DNA from: Brevibacillus daliensis
GTDB taxonomy: Bacteria > Bacillota > Bacilli > Brevibacillales > Brevibacillaceae
Reading direction: 5' to 3'
NCBI RefSeq assembly: GCF_021245735.1
Contig: NZ_JAJISB010000044.1
Location: forward strand, 1 to 58,723
DNA length: 58,723 bases
The notes below the pieces were generated by a model. The model saw only the letters and a program-made list of their open reading frames with translations, made no database searches and was not told the DNA's origin. A program made the translations under genes and the position numbers. Numbering within the stretch: position 1 is the stretch's first letter; each line of letters starts with the position of its first letter. Positions 8,389-17,455 of the stretch are shown in pieces.

Positions 8389-11148
8389 GTGAAGCCGAGC
8401 AAACCATGGTACCAAGTATCACTGACGGAATTGACACAAGTAATGAGCAGCGATCTGAAAGAGGGATTGTCGCAGGATGAAGCGGCTGCAAGAAAAATGG
8501 AATATGGACTCAATCAGCTTGCGGAAGCGAAAAAAATACCGCTATATGTGGTTTTTATGAATCAGTTCAAGGATTTTATGGTGGGTATTTTGGTAATTGC
8601 CACTATCCTTTCTTTTTTTCTCGGCGAATATCTGGATGCTATCACCATTATCGCGATTATCTTTATAAATGGAGTGCTTGGCTTTATTCAGGAAGCACGA
8701 GCAGAGAAATCGCTACAAGCCTTAAAACAGATGGCTTCCCCTATGGCAAGAATCATCCGTGAAGGAAAAATGGACATGGTTCCGGCGGCTGTACTGGTAC
8801 CTGGTGATCTCGTTCTTCTGGAAGCGGGTGATCGTGTACCAGCCGACCTTCGCCTTGTCATTACAAATCGGCTGGAAGTGGAAGAATCTGCATTAACAGG
8901 CGAATCGTTACCAGTAACGAAGACTGACAAACCATTACAAGCTAAGCAATCTATTCCACTGGGCGACCAGAAAAATTTAGCATTCATGGGAACTATGATT
9001 ACAGGTGGGACTGGTAGAGGACTTGTAATCGAGACAGGTATGAAAACAGAGATTGGAAAGATAGCCCACCTTATCAATGAAGCGCCTTCCGTGACAACTC
9101 CGCTCCAACACAAATTGGAACAAATGGGCAAATCGCTTGTTTGGATTGCATTAGTTCTAACTTTTGTTGTTATTTTGGCAGGAATTTGGCATGGACAAGA
9201 AATTATGACCATGTTTCTGGCTGGTGTTAGTCTGGCTGTAGCAGCTATTCCGGAAGGTTTGCCAGCAATTGTTACGATTGCACTGGCTCTTGGTGTACAA
9301 CGGATGATTAGGCGAAATGCTATTGTACGCAAGCTTCCTTCTGTAGAAACATTGGGTTGTGCATCCGTTATTTGCTCAGATAAAACTGGAACTCTTACGG
9401 AAAATAAGATGACAGTAACAGAGATGTGGCACAGTGGTAAAACTTTTCAGGTTACTGGAAATGGTTATGACCCACAAGGCGAAATCAAGGCTCAAGGAAG
9501 ACCAGTTAAGGCTAACCTGGACAAAGGACTGCAACACATCTGTGAGATTGCAGAACGGTGCAACAATGCGAAGTTAATTGGTCACAAGCAAAATAGTAAT
9601 TCTAAGCTGAAGGTAGCTACCCAGCTAAGTAGCTGGCAAGTGATTGGTGATCCCACAGAAGGTGCACTTCTGACGATGGCATACAAAGCTCGTAAAGAAG
9701 TAGAAACGATTGAAGAAACAGGAAGTAGGATTGATGAGCTACCATTTGATTCCGATCGGAAAATGATGTCGGTTGTTGAAGAGAGCACTGCTGGTGAAGC
9801 TAAGCTTTTAACAAAAGGGGCAGTAGAAGCTTTATTAAAACGGGCTAGCCACATCTATTGGAATGGAGAGATCGTACCTCTTACGAATGCTTATCGTAAA
9901 AAAGTGGCAGAAGAAACAGAAGGAATGGCTGCCAAGGCACTTCGTGTACTTGGATTCGCATATAAGCCCTTGTCTGCCTATAAACGGGAGAGTAATTCGG
10001 ATGGACTGGAAAAAGATCTGATTTTCGTCGGAATGGTGGGAATGATTGATCCACCGAGAGCTCAGGTCAAACCCGCGATTCAGATGTGTCGTCAGGCAGG
10101 AATCAAGACCATCATGATTACAGGAGACCATAAAATTACCGCAGAAGCAATTGGCAGACAAGTCGGGCTGATTTATGGAGCAAATAATCAGGTACTAGAG
10201 GGAGCAACTATCAATGAAATGAGTGATAGTGAGCTTACTCGCGCTGTGGAAAAGGTTTCCGTCTATGCGCGCGTTTCTCCAGAACATAAATTGAAAATAA
10301 TAAAAGCATTACAGGAAAACGGACATATCGTGGCGATGACAGGAGATGGTGTAAACGATGCTCCTGCCATCAAGGCATCAGATATCGGGATTGCTATGGG
10401 AATCACAGGCACGGATGTTACCAAGGAAGCGGCTTCACTGGTACTTCGAGATGATAACTTTACAACCATCGTTTCTGCTGTAGAAGAAGGGCGAAACATT
10501 TATGATAACATTCGCAAATTCATTCGTTATCTTCTAGCATCAAACGTGGGGGAAATCTTGGTTATGTTTTTTGCGATGCTGATGGGGCTTCCTCTTCCGT
10601 TATTGCCTATTCAAATTTTGTGGGTAAATCTGGTGACAGATGGCTTGCCAGCTATGGCCTTGGGAGTTGATTCTGCTGAAGGAGATACAATGCAGCAGAA
10701 ACCTCGCAAGAGAAACGAAAACATCTTTGGCAGAGGTCTAGGGTGGAAAATAATTAGCAGAGGATTCTTGATTGGTCTTATGACCCTAGGTGCTTTTCTC
10801 ATTGCCTATGAGGAAAACCCCAATGACCTGACTCATGCTCAAACCGTCGCTTTTGCCACCTTGGTATTAGCCCAGCTTATCCATGTGTTTGATTGCAGAA
10901 GTGAGTACTCGGTGTTTCATCGTAACCCATTTGAGAACAAATTTTTGGTGTGGGCTGTTTTATCCTCGCTACTCCTTATGCTTGGAGTAATCTATTGGGA
11001 TGTTATGCAACCAATTTTCAAGACAACGGCTCTTTCATTACGCGACTGGGCGTTAATCTTTGTAGCAGCAGGTATTCCTACCTTTGTGGCAGGAATGGGA
11101 GGAGTTCTTAGGTCCAAACAACCAAAGTCAGCTTTATCTTTAAAGTAA
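8389..11148 (+). CDS. P-type Ca2+-transporting ATPase (YloB/SERCA-like)
   Basis: This membrane ATPase most likely exports calcium. The 919 residues give the full type IIA layout: an N-terminal cation-ATPase domain (residues 5-75), an actuator domain with the TGES loop ([13 protein letters not shown]), the phosphorylated Asp331 in DKTGTLT, an ATP-binding domain, [16 protein letters not shown] in the hinge, and a C-terminal group of membrane helices. The helix-4 motif PEGLPAIV (AAIPEGLPA) is the ion-binding signature of Ca2+/Mn2+ pumps. The start is GTG at 8389 behind GGAGGA. It is closest in architecture to B. subtilis YloB. The ion specificity is inferred. Confidence 0.9.
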   Translation: MKPSKPWYQVSLTELTQVMSSDLKEGLSQDEAAARKMEYGLNQLAEAKKIPLYVVFMNQFKDFMVGILVIATILSFFLGEYLDAITIIAIIFINGVLGFIQEARAEKSLQALKQMASPMARIIREGKMDMVPAAVLVPGDLVLLEAGDRVPADLRLVITNRLEVEESALTGESLPVTKTDKPLQAKQSIPLGDQKNLAFMGTMITGGTGRGLVIETGMKTEIGKIAHLINEAPSVTTPLQHKLEQMGKSLVWIALVLTFVVILAGIWHGQEIMTMFLAGVSLAVAAIPEGLPAIVTIALALGVQRMIRRNAIVRKLPSVETLGCASVICSDKTGTLTENKMTVTEMWHSGKTFQVTGNGYDPQGEIKAQGRPVKANLDKGLQHICEIAERCNNAKLIGHKQNSNSKLKVATQLSSWQVIGDPTEGALLTMAYKARKEVETIEETGSRIDELPFDSDRKMMSVVEESTAGEAKLLTKGAVEALLKRASHIYWNGEIVPLTNAYRKKVAEETEGMAAKALRVLGFAYKPLSAYKRESNSDGLEKDLIFVGMVGMIDPPRAQVKPAIQMCRQAGIKTIMITGDHKITAEAIGRQVGLIYGANNQVLEGATINEMSDSELTRAVEKVSVYARVSPEHKLKIIKALQENGHIVAMTGDGVNDAPAIKASDIGIAMGITGTDVTKEAASLVLRDDNFTTIVSAVEEGRNIYDNIRKFIRYLLASNVGEILVMFFAMLMGLPLPLLPIQILWVNLVTDGLPAMALGVDSAEGDTMQQKPRKRNENIFGRGLGWKIISRGFLIGLMTLGAFLIAYEENPNDLTHAQTVAFATLVLAQLIHVFDCRSEYSVFHRNPFENKFLVWAVLSSLLLMLGVIYWDVMQPIFKTTALSLRDWALIFVAAGIPTFVAGMGGVLRSKQPKSALSLK

Positions 11149-11198
11149 GGGGCTCTCTTCAATCCTCTTTTGCATAGGATATGACAGGAGGGGATGCC

Positions 11199-11447
11199 AT
11201 GGATATTTTGTATCTTTTAATGGCTCTGGCTTGTTCTTTCCTGGTTTATTTGCTAGAAAAGCGGTGTTGGATTCAACTGCTTAGAACAAGTGACGAAGGT
11301 GAATTTCATCAATGGTGCAAGCATTTAGATGAACAAAACATTCATTATTGGGTCAAAAACAGAATGATTCGTGATGGGGAGTCATGGGTAAACATCTACA
11401 AGATTATGGTCCCAAAAGAACAAGCGTCCCGTGTTAACACCCCGTAG
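11199..11447 (+). CDS. Small membrane-anchored protein of unknown function
   Basis: This is a protein of 82 residues from ATG 11199, chosen because GGAGGGG lies six bases upstream. An in-frame ATG at 11181 lies before the ribosome site. Residues 3-20 form one hydrophobic helix. The rest is a soluble domain with several Trp and charged residues (SWVNIYKIMVPKEQ). It starts 50 bases after the calcium ATPase and could be cotranscribed with it, since no terminator is visible between them. I do not recognise the family. Confidence 0.65.
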   Translation: MDILYLLMALACSFLVYLLEKRCWIQLLRTSDEGEFHQWCKHLDEQNIHYWVKNRMIRDGESWVNIYKIMVPKEQASRVNTP

Positions 11448-11469
11448 CTGTATGGATAAGACGGTAAGT

Positions 11470-11504
11470 AAGGAGTTGGCCATTCGGGTTGGTCGACTCC
11501 TTTT
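11470..11504 (+). terminator. Terminator after the ATPase/small membrane protein unit
   Basis: AAGGAGT and ACTCCTT form the stem, extended by GGCCA/TGGTC, followed by a short T-run. Confidence 0.7.
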
Positions 11505-11644
11505 CGTGTATACTAACGAAGTAAGTAAGGTAACTCCTAATGGAAAAGAATCGCTACTTGCATTTCATGTAAATCATGTATACTGATACAGGGAGAAACA
11601 CACTACAAATTTTGACAGGTATTGACAAGGATGGTGAAGTCTGC

Positions 11645-12664
11645 TTGAATATTCGATTAAAACGTGTCATTTACGTGGTTCTACTACTTTTAGTTGTAAT
11701 GGCTGCTTACTATGCATTCAAAATTTCTGGTTTTATGACAGAAATACAAAAGCCTAAATTTACAACTAACAATGGCACAGCAAAAGCAAAAGAGCCACCA
11801 CCTGTCTGGACTGGTACCGAGAGAGTTAACATATTGCTGATGGGGATTGATCAGCGAGATGTAGCACCAGAGGAAACACCTCGTTCTGACAGCATGATGA
11901 TGGTTAGTATTAATCCTGAAAATAAAACGTATGATTTGTTTTCGGTAATGAGAGATACGTATGTTAAGATTCCGGAACACGGTAAACAAAAGATTAACAA
12001 TGCCTTAGCGTTAGGCGGACCAGAGCTGGCAATGAAGACAGTCAGTGAATATATTGGACAACCTGTTCATTATTATGTAATAACTGATTTTGAAGGATTT
12101 AAAAAACTGATTGACGCCATAGGCGGAGTGGAGATTGATGTTGAGAAAAACATGAAATACTACGATCCAGTGGCGAATGGGAAATATAGCATCGACCTGA
12201 AAAAAGGCGTGCAGCAGCTAGATGGGGAGAAAGCTCTGCAATATGTTCGCTTCCGTTATGATGTAATGTCAGACTATACACGTACTGAACGGCAGCGAAA
12301 GCTAATTGGTGCTGTTGCGAGTGAGTTGAAATCAACGACAACCATCTTTCAAATTCCAAAGATTTTAGACAGCATTCAACCATACATTCAAACCAATATG
12401 TCATCCATGGATATGATTAAATTGGGTTCTCTGGGGATTTCATTACAAGCAAATGGTGAAGGGCATCAGTTACCGCCGATGAACATGTTCCAGGAAAAGA
12501 ATTTGCCTGGTGGTATAGGGGCATCCCTGGTTCCAGATGTAGAAGCCGTGCAGCGGTATGTGCGTGAACATCTAGAAGATAAGCCGAATGAGAAGGACCA
12601 GAATGATGCTAATACTACTAACAGCACGTCTTATAACGATGTAGGCAATCAACGAGTATCGTAA
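11645..12664 (+). CDS. LytR-CpsA-Psr (LCP) family cell-wall protein
   Basis: LCP proteins transfer undecaprenyl-linked glycopolymers such as teichoic acids onto peptidoglycan at the outer face of the membrane. The protein has one N-terminal membrane anchor (VIYVVLLLLVVMAAYY) and then the LCP domain. Family blocks are NILLMGIDQRD, RSDSMMMVSINP, DLFSVMRDTYVKIP, KINNALALGGP, YVITDFEGFKKLIDAIGGVE and YVRFRYD..DYTRTERQ, which hold the Arg and Asp residues of the active site. I prefer TTG 11645, preceded by GGTGAAG. An upstream ATG at 11576 has no visible ribosome site but would extend the protein by 23 residues. It is monocistronic. Confidence 0.88.
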   Translation: MNIRLKRVIYVVLLLLVVMAAYYAFKISGFMTEIQKPKFTTNNGTAKAKEPPPVWTGTERVNILLMGIDQRDVAPEETPRSDSMMMVSINPENKTYDLFSVMRDTYVKIPEHGKQKINNALALGGPELAMKTVSEYIGQPVHYYVITDFEGFKKLIDAIGGVEIDVEKNMKYYDPVANGKYSIDLKKGVQQLDGEKALQYVRFRYDVMSDYTRTERQRKLIGAVASELKSTTTIFQIPKILDSIQPYIQTNMSSMDMIKLGSLGISLQANGEGHQLPPMNMFQEKNLPGGIGASLVPDVEAVQRYVREHLEDKPNEKDQNDANTTNSTSYNDVGNQRVS

Positions 12665-12680
12665 TCGTCATAACATGTGG

Positions 12681-12712
12681 AAAAGATGGCTGCAACAAGC
12701 CATCTTTTCTCT
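12681..12712 (+). terminator. Terminator of the LCP gene
   Basis: AAAAGATGGCT pairs perfectly with AGCCATCTTTT around a six-base loop. Confidence 0.85.
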
Positions 12713-12767
12713 CATTTTTCCGTTGACAGAGACTAGCTACTTCCCTTATTCTTAAAGTTGATTATTT

Positions 12768-12810
12768 AATACCTAGTAATTTTGTAGGAATTCTGACATT
12801 TTATATAAAT
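12768..12810 (+). promoter_or_regulatory. metNIQ promoter with an Rrf2/CymR-type inverted repeat
   Basis: AATACCTA at 12768-12775 and TAGGAATT at 12785-12792 form an inverted repeat with 7 of 8 matches. It resembles the TAGGAAT-containing sites of Rrf2-family regulators such as CymR. The right arm overlaps a possible -35 (TTGTAG at 12783), with TATAAA 16 bases on. No S-box (SAM) riboswitch is visible in this leader, so repression by a CymR-like protein is an alternative. This is inference. Confidence 0.4.
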
Positions 12811-12834
12811 GGCAAAGGGGGCGGTTTTACTCAC

Positions 12835-13866
12835 ATGATTAAATTAACGAATATCGTGAAAGAGTTTAAAAATCGATTTGGGACCTTTACTGCCCTGAAC
12901 GGGGTAGATTTAGACATTCAAAAAGGTGATATTTACGGAATTATTGGATATAGCGGTGCAGGTAAATCTACATTGGTGCGCATGATTAACTTGTTGGAAA
13001 CTCCAACATCAGGAGAAGTGCTTGTTGGCGATACCCATTTGCACAAATTAACAGCACGGGATTTGCGAAAAGCTAGACGTAAGATTGGAATGGTCTTTCA
13101 ACATTTTAATTTACTGTGGTCTCGCACCGTCTTAGAAAATGTAGCCTTACCTCTAGAAATAGCTGGTGTTCCAAAATCTGAACATAAGGAACGGGTCAAT
13201 CAACTGTTAGATCTGGTTGGTCTAACTGATAAGGCCGATATGTATCCGTCCCAATTATCAGGCGGTCAAAAGCAGCGTATTGGGATTGCGCGTGCCCTTG
13301 CCAATAATCCTGATGTATTGCTTTGTGACGAGGCGACATCAGCTCTCGATCCAAAGACGACGGACTCCATTCTGGACCTATTAAAGGATATTAATTCGAA
13401 GTTGGGACTTACCATTGTTCTGATAACCCATGAGATGCATGTCATAGAGAAAATCTGTGACAAGGTAGCAGTTATGGAGAGCGGTCGTGTGATTGAAGCG
13501 GGCGAAGTAGTTGAAGTATTCTCTCATCCGAAAACAACGACGACGAAGGAGTTCTTGAACCAAGTATCGGGTACAGAACAAATATCTGACGAATTTTTGA
13601 GCGGTTTAGGAGAAGGAGCCGTTCTTCGTTGTACATTCCTTGGGGGATCAGCCGGTCAAACGGTGATTAGCAGAATGATTACAGATCTGGGTGTACAGGT
13701 TAATATACTACAGGGACAGATTAAGCGATTGAAAGAAGTGGCATTCGGCACACTATATGTACAGATTCAAGGTGATGTGGACGCTGAGGCAAAAGCAGTT
13801 GCCTATCTGAAAAAGAACGGTGTCATTGTTAATGTAGTTCGTGGTGCAGAAGGAGGTAGTAACTGA
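12835..13866 (+). CDS. metN: Methionine ABC transporter, ATP-binding protein
   Basis: MetN is the cytoplasmic ATPase of the D/L-methionine importer. The 343 residues show Walker A GYSGAGKST, signature LSGGQKQR, Walker B VLLCDEATSALD and the switch histidine in VLITHEMHV. After the ATPase, residues 260-340 form a C-terminal NIL domain. In MetN this domain binds methionine and inhibits the transporter when the internal pool is high. It is the first gene of metNIQ; its stop lies two bases before the metI ATG, so the two are translationally coupled. Confidence 0.95.
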   Translation: MIKLTNIVKEFKNRFGTFTALNGVDLDIQKGDIYGIIGYSGAGKSTLVRMINLLETPTSGEVLVGDTHLHKLTARDLRKARRKIGMVFQHFNLLWSRTVLENVALPLEIAGVPKSEHKERVNQLLDLVGLTDKADMYPSQLSGGQKQRIGIARALANNPDVLLCDEATSALDPKTTDSILDLLKDINSKLGLTIVLITHEMHVIEKICDKVAVMESGRVIEAGEVVEVFSHPKTTTTKEFLNQVSGTEQISDEFLSGLGEGAVLRCTFLGGSAGQTVISRMITDLGVQVNILQGQIKRLKEVAFGTLYVQIQGDVDAEAKAVAYLKKNGVIVNVVRGAEGGSN

Positions 13867-13868
13867 TT

Positions 13869-14549
13869 ATGGAATTTATAAATACCTATCTGCCCAATGT
13901 TGTAACGTTCTGGGATTATATTGTAAAAGCGATTTGGGAAACAGGATACATGGTATCCCTTTCACTGGTGCTGTCTGCTTTGGTTGGAATTCCGTTAGGG
14001 GTTTTGTTGGTTATCACGAGTAAAGGTCACCTAAAACCAATGCCAGCTTTGTATCAAGTGCTTAGTATAATTGTTAATATTTTCCGCTCTATTCCATACA
14101 TTGTACTTATTATCATCCTTATTCCAGTAACGCGTGTCTTGATTAATACATCCATTGGACCGAATGCAGCGATACTCAGTCTTGTTGTGGGGGCGGCACC
14201 ATTTGTGGCACGTCTGGTTGAAACCTCTATTCGAGAAGTAGATAAGGGTGTAATTGAGGCATCTCAATCAATGGGTGCGACCACCTGGCAGATCATCTAT
14301 AAGATTTTGCTGCCGGAATCATTACCTGGAATCATATCTGGTGTTACCGTTACTGCAATCAGTCTAGTTGGATTCAGTGCGATGGCAGGGGTTGTCGGAG
14401 CAGGTGGATTAGGTGCGATGGCTTATAATTACGGTTTTAATGGGTTTAAAACAGATATTATGATTGTTACGACTGTGTTGCTTATCGTTATGGTTCAGGT
14501 CATTCAGATGATTGGAGACGTAATTGCGCGTAAGTTAGATCATCGTTGA
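13869..14549 (+). CDS. metI: Methionine ABC transporter, permease
   Basis: MetI is the membrane permease of the methionine importer. The protein has 226 residues and five or six membrane segments. The binding-protein-dependent transport motif sits around EASQSMGATTWQIIYKILLPESLPGI, where the EAA loop docks on MetN. The ATG follows AAGGAGG located inside the end of metN. The substrate is given by its place between metN and metQ. Confidence 0.94.
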   Translation: MEFINTYLPNVVTFWDYIVKAIWETGYMVSLSLVLSALVGIPLGVLLVITSKGHLKPMPALYQVLSIIVNIFRSIPYIVLIIILIPVTRVLINTSIGPNAAILSLVVGAAPFVARLVETSIREVDKGVIEASQSMGATTWQIIYKILLPESLPGIISGVTVTAISLVGFSAMAGVVGAGGLGAMAYNYGFNGFKTDIMIVTTVLLIVMVQVIQMIGDVIARKLDHR

Positions 14550-14586
14550 TATAAGTTGGAAAGAAAAATAGAGGGGGAAGCCAAAA

Positions 14587-15435
14587 ATGAAAAAGATTGT
14601 TTCTGCACTACTAGTAGGGTTGCTTGCAGTTGGTCTTACAGCATGCGGTAGCGGAACTGGTGAAAATGCTGGTTCACCACAAGAGGGCGGTTCAAACAAA
14701 ATTAAAGTTGGAGCTACAGCAGTTCCACATGCAGAAATTCTAAATGAAGTAGTAAAACCGATTCTGGCAAAAGAAAATGTAGAGATGGAAGTCGTCTTGT
14801 TCCAAGATTTTGTTCTTCCAAATACGCAGTTGGCAGAAAAACAAATCGATGCTAACTTTTTCCAACACACTCCTTGGTTAGAGAATACCAAAAAGGAAAA
14901 AGGGCTTGATCTAGTTGAAGTAGCTGGCGTACACATTGAACCAATGGGTATTTACTCTAACAAATCTAAGGCATATAAAGATTTGAATTCTTTGCCAGCA
15001 AATGCAAAAGTTGCTATTACTAGTGCACAGACAGAACATGGTCGTGTTCTAGCACTGCTAGAAAAAGCTGGTCTTCTGAAATTGAAAGATGGCGTAGGCA
15101 TGAACGGTTCAGTTGCTGATATTGTTGAGAAAAAGATTGAACTAGTAGAGTTGGAGCCAGCGATGCTGCCTCGTTCTATCGATGACAATGCTGTAGATTT
15201 AGCGTTAATTAATTCTAACTTTGCCGTACAGGCTGGCTTGAATCCAACCAAAGATGCGATTTTCCTAGAAGAAGGAAAAGATAATCCATATGTTAACGTA
15301 TTAGTTGCTCGTCCAGATAACAAGGATAGCGAAGCAATTCAAAAACTGGCAAAAGCAATTACTTCACCAGAAGTTCAGAAGTTTATTGAAGAGAAATATA
15401 AAGGTGATTTCCTGTTTGTAGGTCAAATGAATTAA
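14587..15435 (+). CDS. metQ: Methionine-binding lipoprotein
   Basis: MetQ is the extracellular methionine-binding lipoprotein that feeds MetI/MetN. The protein has 282 residues. The signal peptide ends in the lipobox LTAC with lipidated Cys20. The NlpA/MetQ fold follows, with family blocks IKVGATAVPHAEILN, ANFFQHTPWLE and VHIEPMGIYS. It has a good ribosome site (GAGGGGGAAG) and ends the metNIQ operon at a strong terminator. Confidence 0.94.
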   Translation: MKKIVSALLVGLLAVGLTACGSGTGENAGSPQEGGSNKIKVGATAVPHAEILNEVVKPILAKENVEMEVVLFQDFVLPNTQLAEKQIDANFFQHTPWLENTKKEKGLDLVEVAGVHIEPMGIYSNKSKAYKDLNSLPANAKVAITSAQTEHGRVLALLEKAGLLKLKDGVGMNGSVADIVEKKIELVELEPAMLPRSIDDNAVDLALINSNFAVQAGLNPTKDAIFLEEGKDNPYVNVLVARPDNKDSEAIQKLAKAITSPEVQKFIEEKYKGDFLFVGQMN

Positions 15436-15450
15436 TAAAATTAGGACGGA

Positions 15451-15485
15451 TAGGCTGTCGATTTCCTCGACAGCCTATTTTTTTA
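15451..15485 (+). terminator. Terminator of metNIQ
   Basis: TAGGCTGTCGA pairs perfectly with TCGACAGCCTA, followed by eight T. Confidence 0.92.
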
Positions 15486-15617
15486 TAACTGTGTGTTTAT
15501 TTTTATTTATTTATCTTGATAATTAATAAAAAATAATTAAATGTGAAAGAAAATTATTTTATAATTTTACAAAAACAGTTATAGTTATGTATATCAGAAA
15601 GATTAAGGGGGATTCAC

Positions 15618-17252
15618 ATGAAAAAGAATATATTTGTTCTAATGAGTTCTGTATTGGTTCTTGGTGCAGCTCTAGCAGGTTGCGGTGGAAATAGTACGGC
15701 TCCAGCTCCAACTGAGCCTGGTAAAGCAGCAGAAGCTCCAAAAGGAGATCCTAAAGTAGTGAAGATAAATCTTCACTCTGAACCTCCAACAGCTGACCCA
15801 GGTCTAGCAGAGGATGCCACTTCCGGTGCAGTAATTCGTGCAACCTATGATGGTTTGACTCGTACTGACGCAGAAGCTAAACCACAAAACTCCGTTGCTC
15901 AAGATATTAAAATATCAGATGATAAAAAAACATACACATTTACTTTGAGAGATTCCAAGTGGAGCAATGGTGAACCTGTAACTGCTCATGACTTCGAATT
16001 CGCATGGAAGCGTGCTTTGAGCAAAGAATTAGCTTCTAACTATGCATACCAATTGTACTATATCAAAAACGGTGAAAAATATAACAAAGGTGAAGTACCA
16101 GCTGATCAAGTAGGTATCAAAGCTACTGATGACAAAACTCTTGTAGTTGAGCTGGAAAACCCTACTCCATTCTTCTTGGAGCTAACTTCTTTCTATACGT
16201 ATTTCCCAGTTAACAAAAAATTGGTTGAGTCTAACAAAACCTGGGCTAATGAAGCAGCAACAATCGTAAGTAACGGTCCTTTCAAAATGACTGAGTGGCA
16301 ACATAAGAGCAAACTAGTTCTTGAAAAGAACGAACACTATTGGGATAAAGATACAGTAAAACTGGATAAACTTGAGTTCGCAATGGTAGAAGATGAGAAC
16401 TCTGAACTAGCAATGTTCCAAAATGGTGAATTGGATTGGGCAGGTCACCCGACCGGTATGATACCACTAGATGCGATTAAACCACTAAAAGATTCTAATG
16501 AACTAAAAGTAAATCCGAAAGCATCCATCTATTGGTACAAATTTAATACAGATAAAGAACCATTTAACAATGCAAAAATCCGTAAAGCTTTTGCTTATGC
16601 AATCAATCGTCAAGAGGTCGTTGATAATGTAACACAAGCTGGTCAGCTTCCTGCATTGGGTATGCTTCCTCCATCCATGGCATACAAGAAAGAAGGATTC
16701 TTCAAAGATGGCGATGCTGAAACTGCTAAGAAATTGCTAGAAGAAGGTATGAAAGAAATGGGCTGGAGTAAACTTCCTCCAGTAACTCTATCTTTCAATA
16801 CTGCTGAGTCTCACAAGAAAATTGCTGAAGCAATTCAAGACCAATGGAAGAAAAATCTAGGTGTAGATGTTAAACTTGAAAACGCTGAGTGGAAAGTATA
16901 CCTAGACAAACTGCATGAAGGTAACTACCAAGTAGGACGTATGGGATGGAATGCAGACTTTAACGATCCAATCAACTACATCGAAATGTTCAAAGATAAA
17001 AAAGGCGGAAACAACGATACAAACTGGGAAAACGCAGAGTACAAACAGCTTGTTAATGATGCTAACAAAGAAACAGACATTGCAAAACGTGCTGATATGT
17101 TGAAAAAAGCAGAAGAAATCTTCATGGATGAAATGCCTCTAGCTCCTATCTATTACAGCACTGACACTTGGGTACAAAACCCTAAATTTACTGGAGTTAT
17201 ACTTGACTCTCTTGGTAATATCGACTGGAAATGGGCAGACATTACAAAATAA
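15618..17252 (+). CDS. Oligopeptide ABC transporter substrate-binding lipoprotein (OppA type), copy 1
   Basis: This is a family-5 solute-binding lipoprotein of 544 residues that captures oligopeptides outside the membrane. The lipobox is ALAGC with Cys22. The OppA signature follows: HSEPPTADPGLAEDATS, then YTFTLRDSKWSNGEPVTAHD and ADFNDPINYIEMF. The ATG follows AAGGGGGAT. It is flanked by terminators on both sides. No opp permease or ATPase genes lie nearby, so it probably works with a transporter encoded elsewhere. The next gene is a close paralogue, which points to tandem duplication. The 5' region is very AT-rich. Confidence 0.92.
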   Translation: MKKNIFVLMSSVLVLGAALAGCGGNSTAPAPTEPGKAAEAPKGDPKVVKINLHSEPPTADPGLAEDATSGAVIRATYDGLTRTDAEAKPQNSVAQDIKISDDKKTYTFTLRDSKWSNGEPVTAHDFEFAWKRALSKELASNYAYQLYYIKNGEKYNKGEVPADQVGIKATDDKTLVVELENPTPFFLELTSFYTYFPVNKKLVESNKTWANEAATIVSNGPFKMTEWQHKSKLVLEKNEHYWDKDTVKLDKLEFAMVEDENSELAMFQNGELDWAGHPTGMIPLDAIKPLKDSNELKVNPKASIYWYKFNTDKEPFNNAKIRKAFAYAINRQEVVDNVTQAGQLPALGMLPPSMAYKKEGFFKDGDAETAKKLLEEGMKEMGWSKLPPVTLSFNTAESHKKIAEAIQDQWKKNLGVDVKLENAEWKVYLDKLHEGNYQVGRMGWNADFNDPINYIEMFKDKKGGNNDTNWENAEYKQLVNDANKETDIAKRADMLKKAEEIFMDEMPLAPIYYSTDTWVQNPKFTGVILDSLGNIDWKWADITK

Positions 17253-17270
17253 TAAGCTCGGATCTAAAAA

Positions 17271-17299
17271 GAAGCGCACATGTTGCGCTTCTTTTTTTT
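17271..17299 (+). terminator. Terminator of OppA copy 1
   Basis: GAAGCGCA at 17271-17278 pairs with TGCGCTTC at 17284-17291, followed by eight T. Confidence 0.9.
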
Positions 17300-17455
17300 A
17301 ATATATGGTAATGTGATAAAGGCTTTATAAATCATTATTAAAAGTAAATAAATAAAAGATAATTAATTTTTGTTATAAATGTGCACATTCCCATTATAAA
17401 CAGGGTATATTAAATGCTATATATTCATTATATGTAAACTTTGGGGGGCACATCA

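Noticed and set aside
8688-9332. A 214-codon minus-strand ORF inside the calcium ATPase gene
   Set aside because: It is antisense to a strongly conserved coding region and its Ser/Arg/Thr-rich composition is typical of a shadow frame.
12713-12834. S-box (SAM) riboswitch upstream of metN
   Set aside because: The leader is short and I see neither the conserved core nor an anti-terminator/terminator pair.
15520-15610. CodY box upstream of the first OppA gene
   Set aside because: A GAAAATT half-site is present but the other half matches the consensus at only about three of eight positions, no better than chance in such AT-rich DNA.
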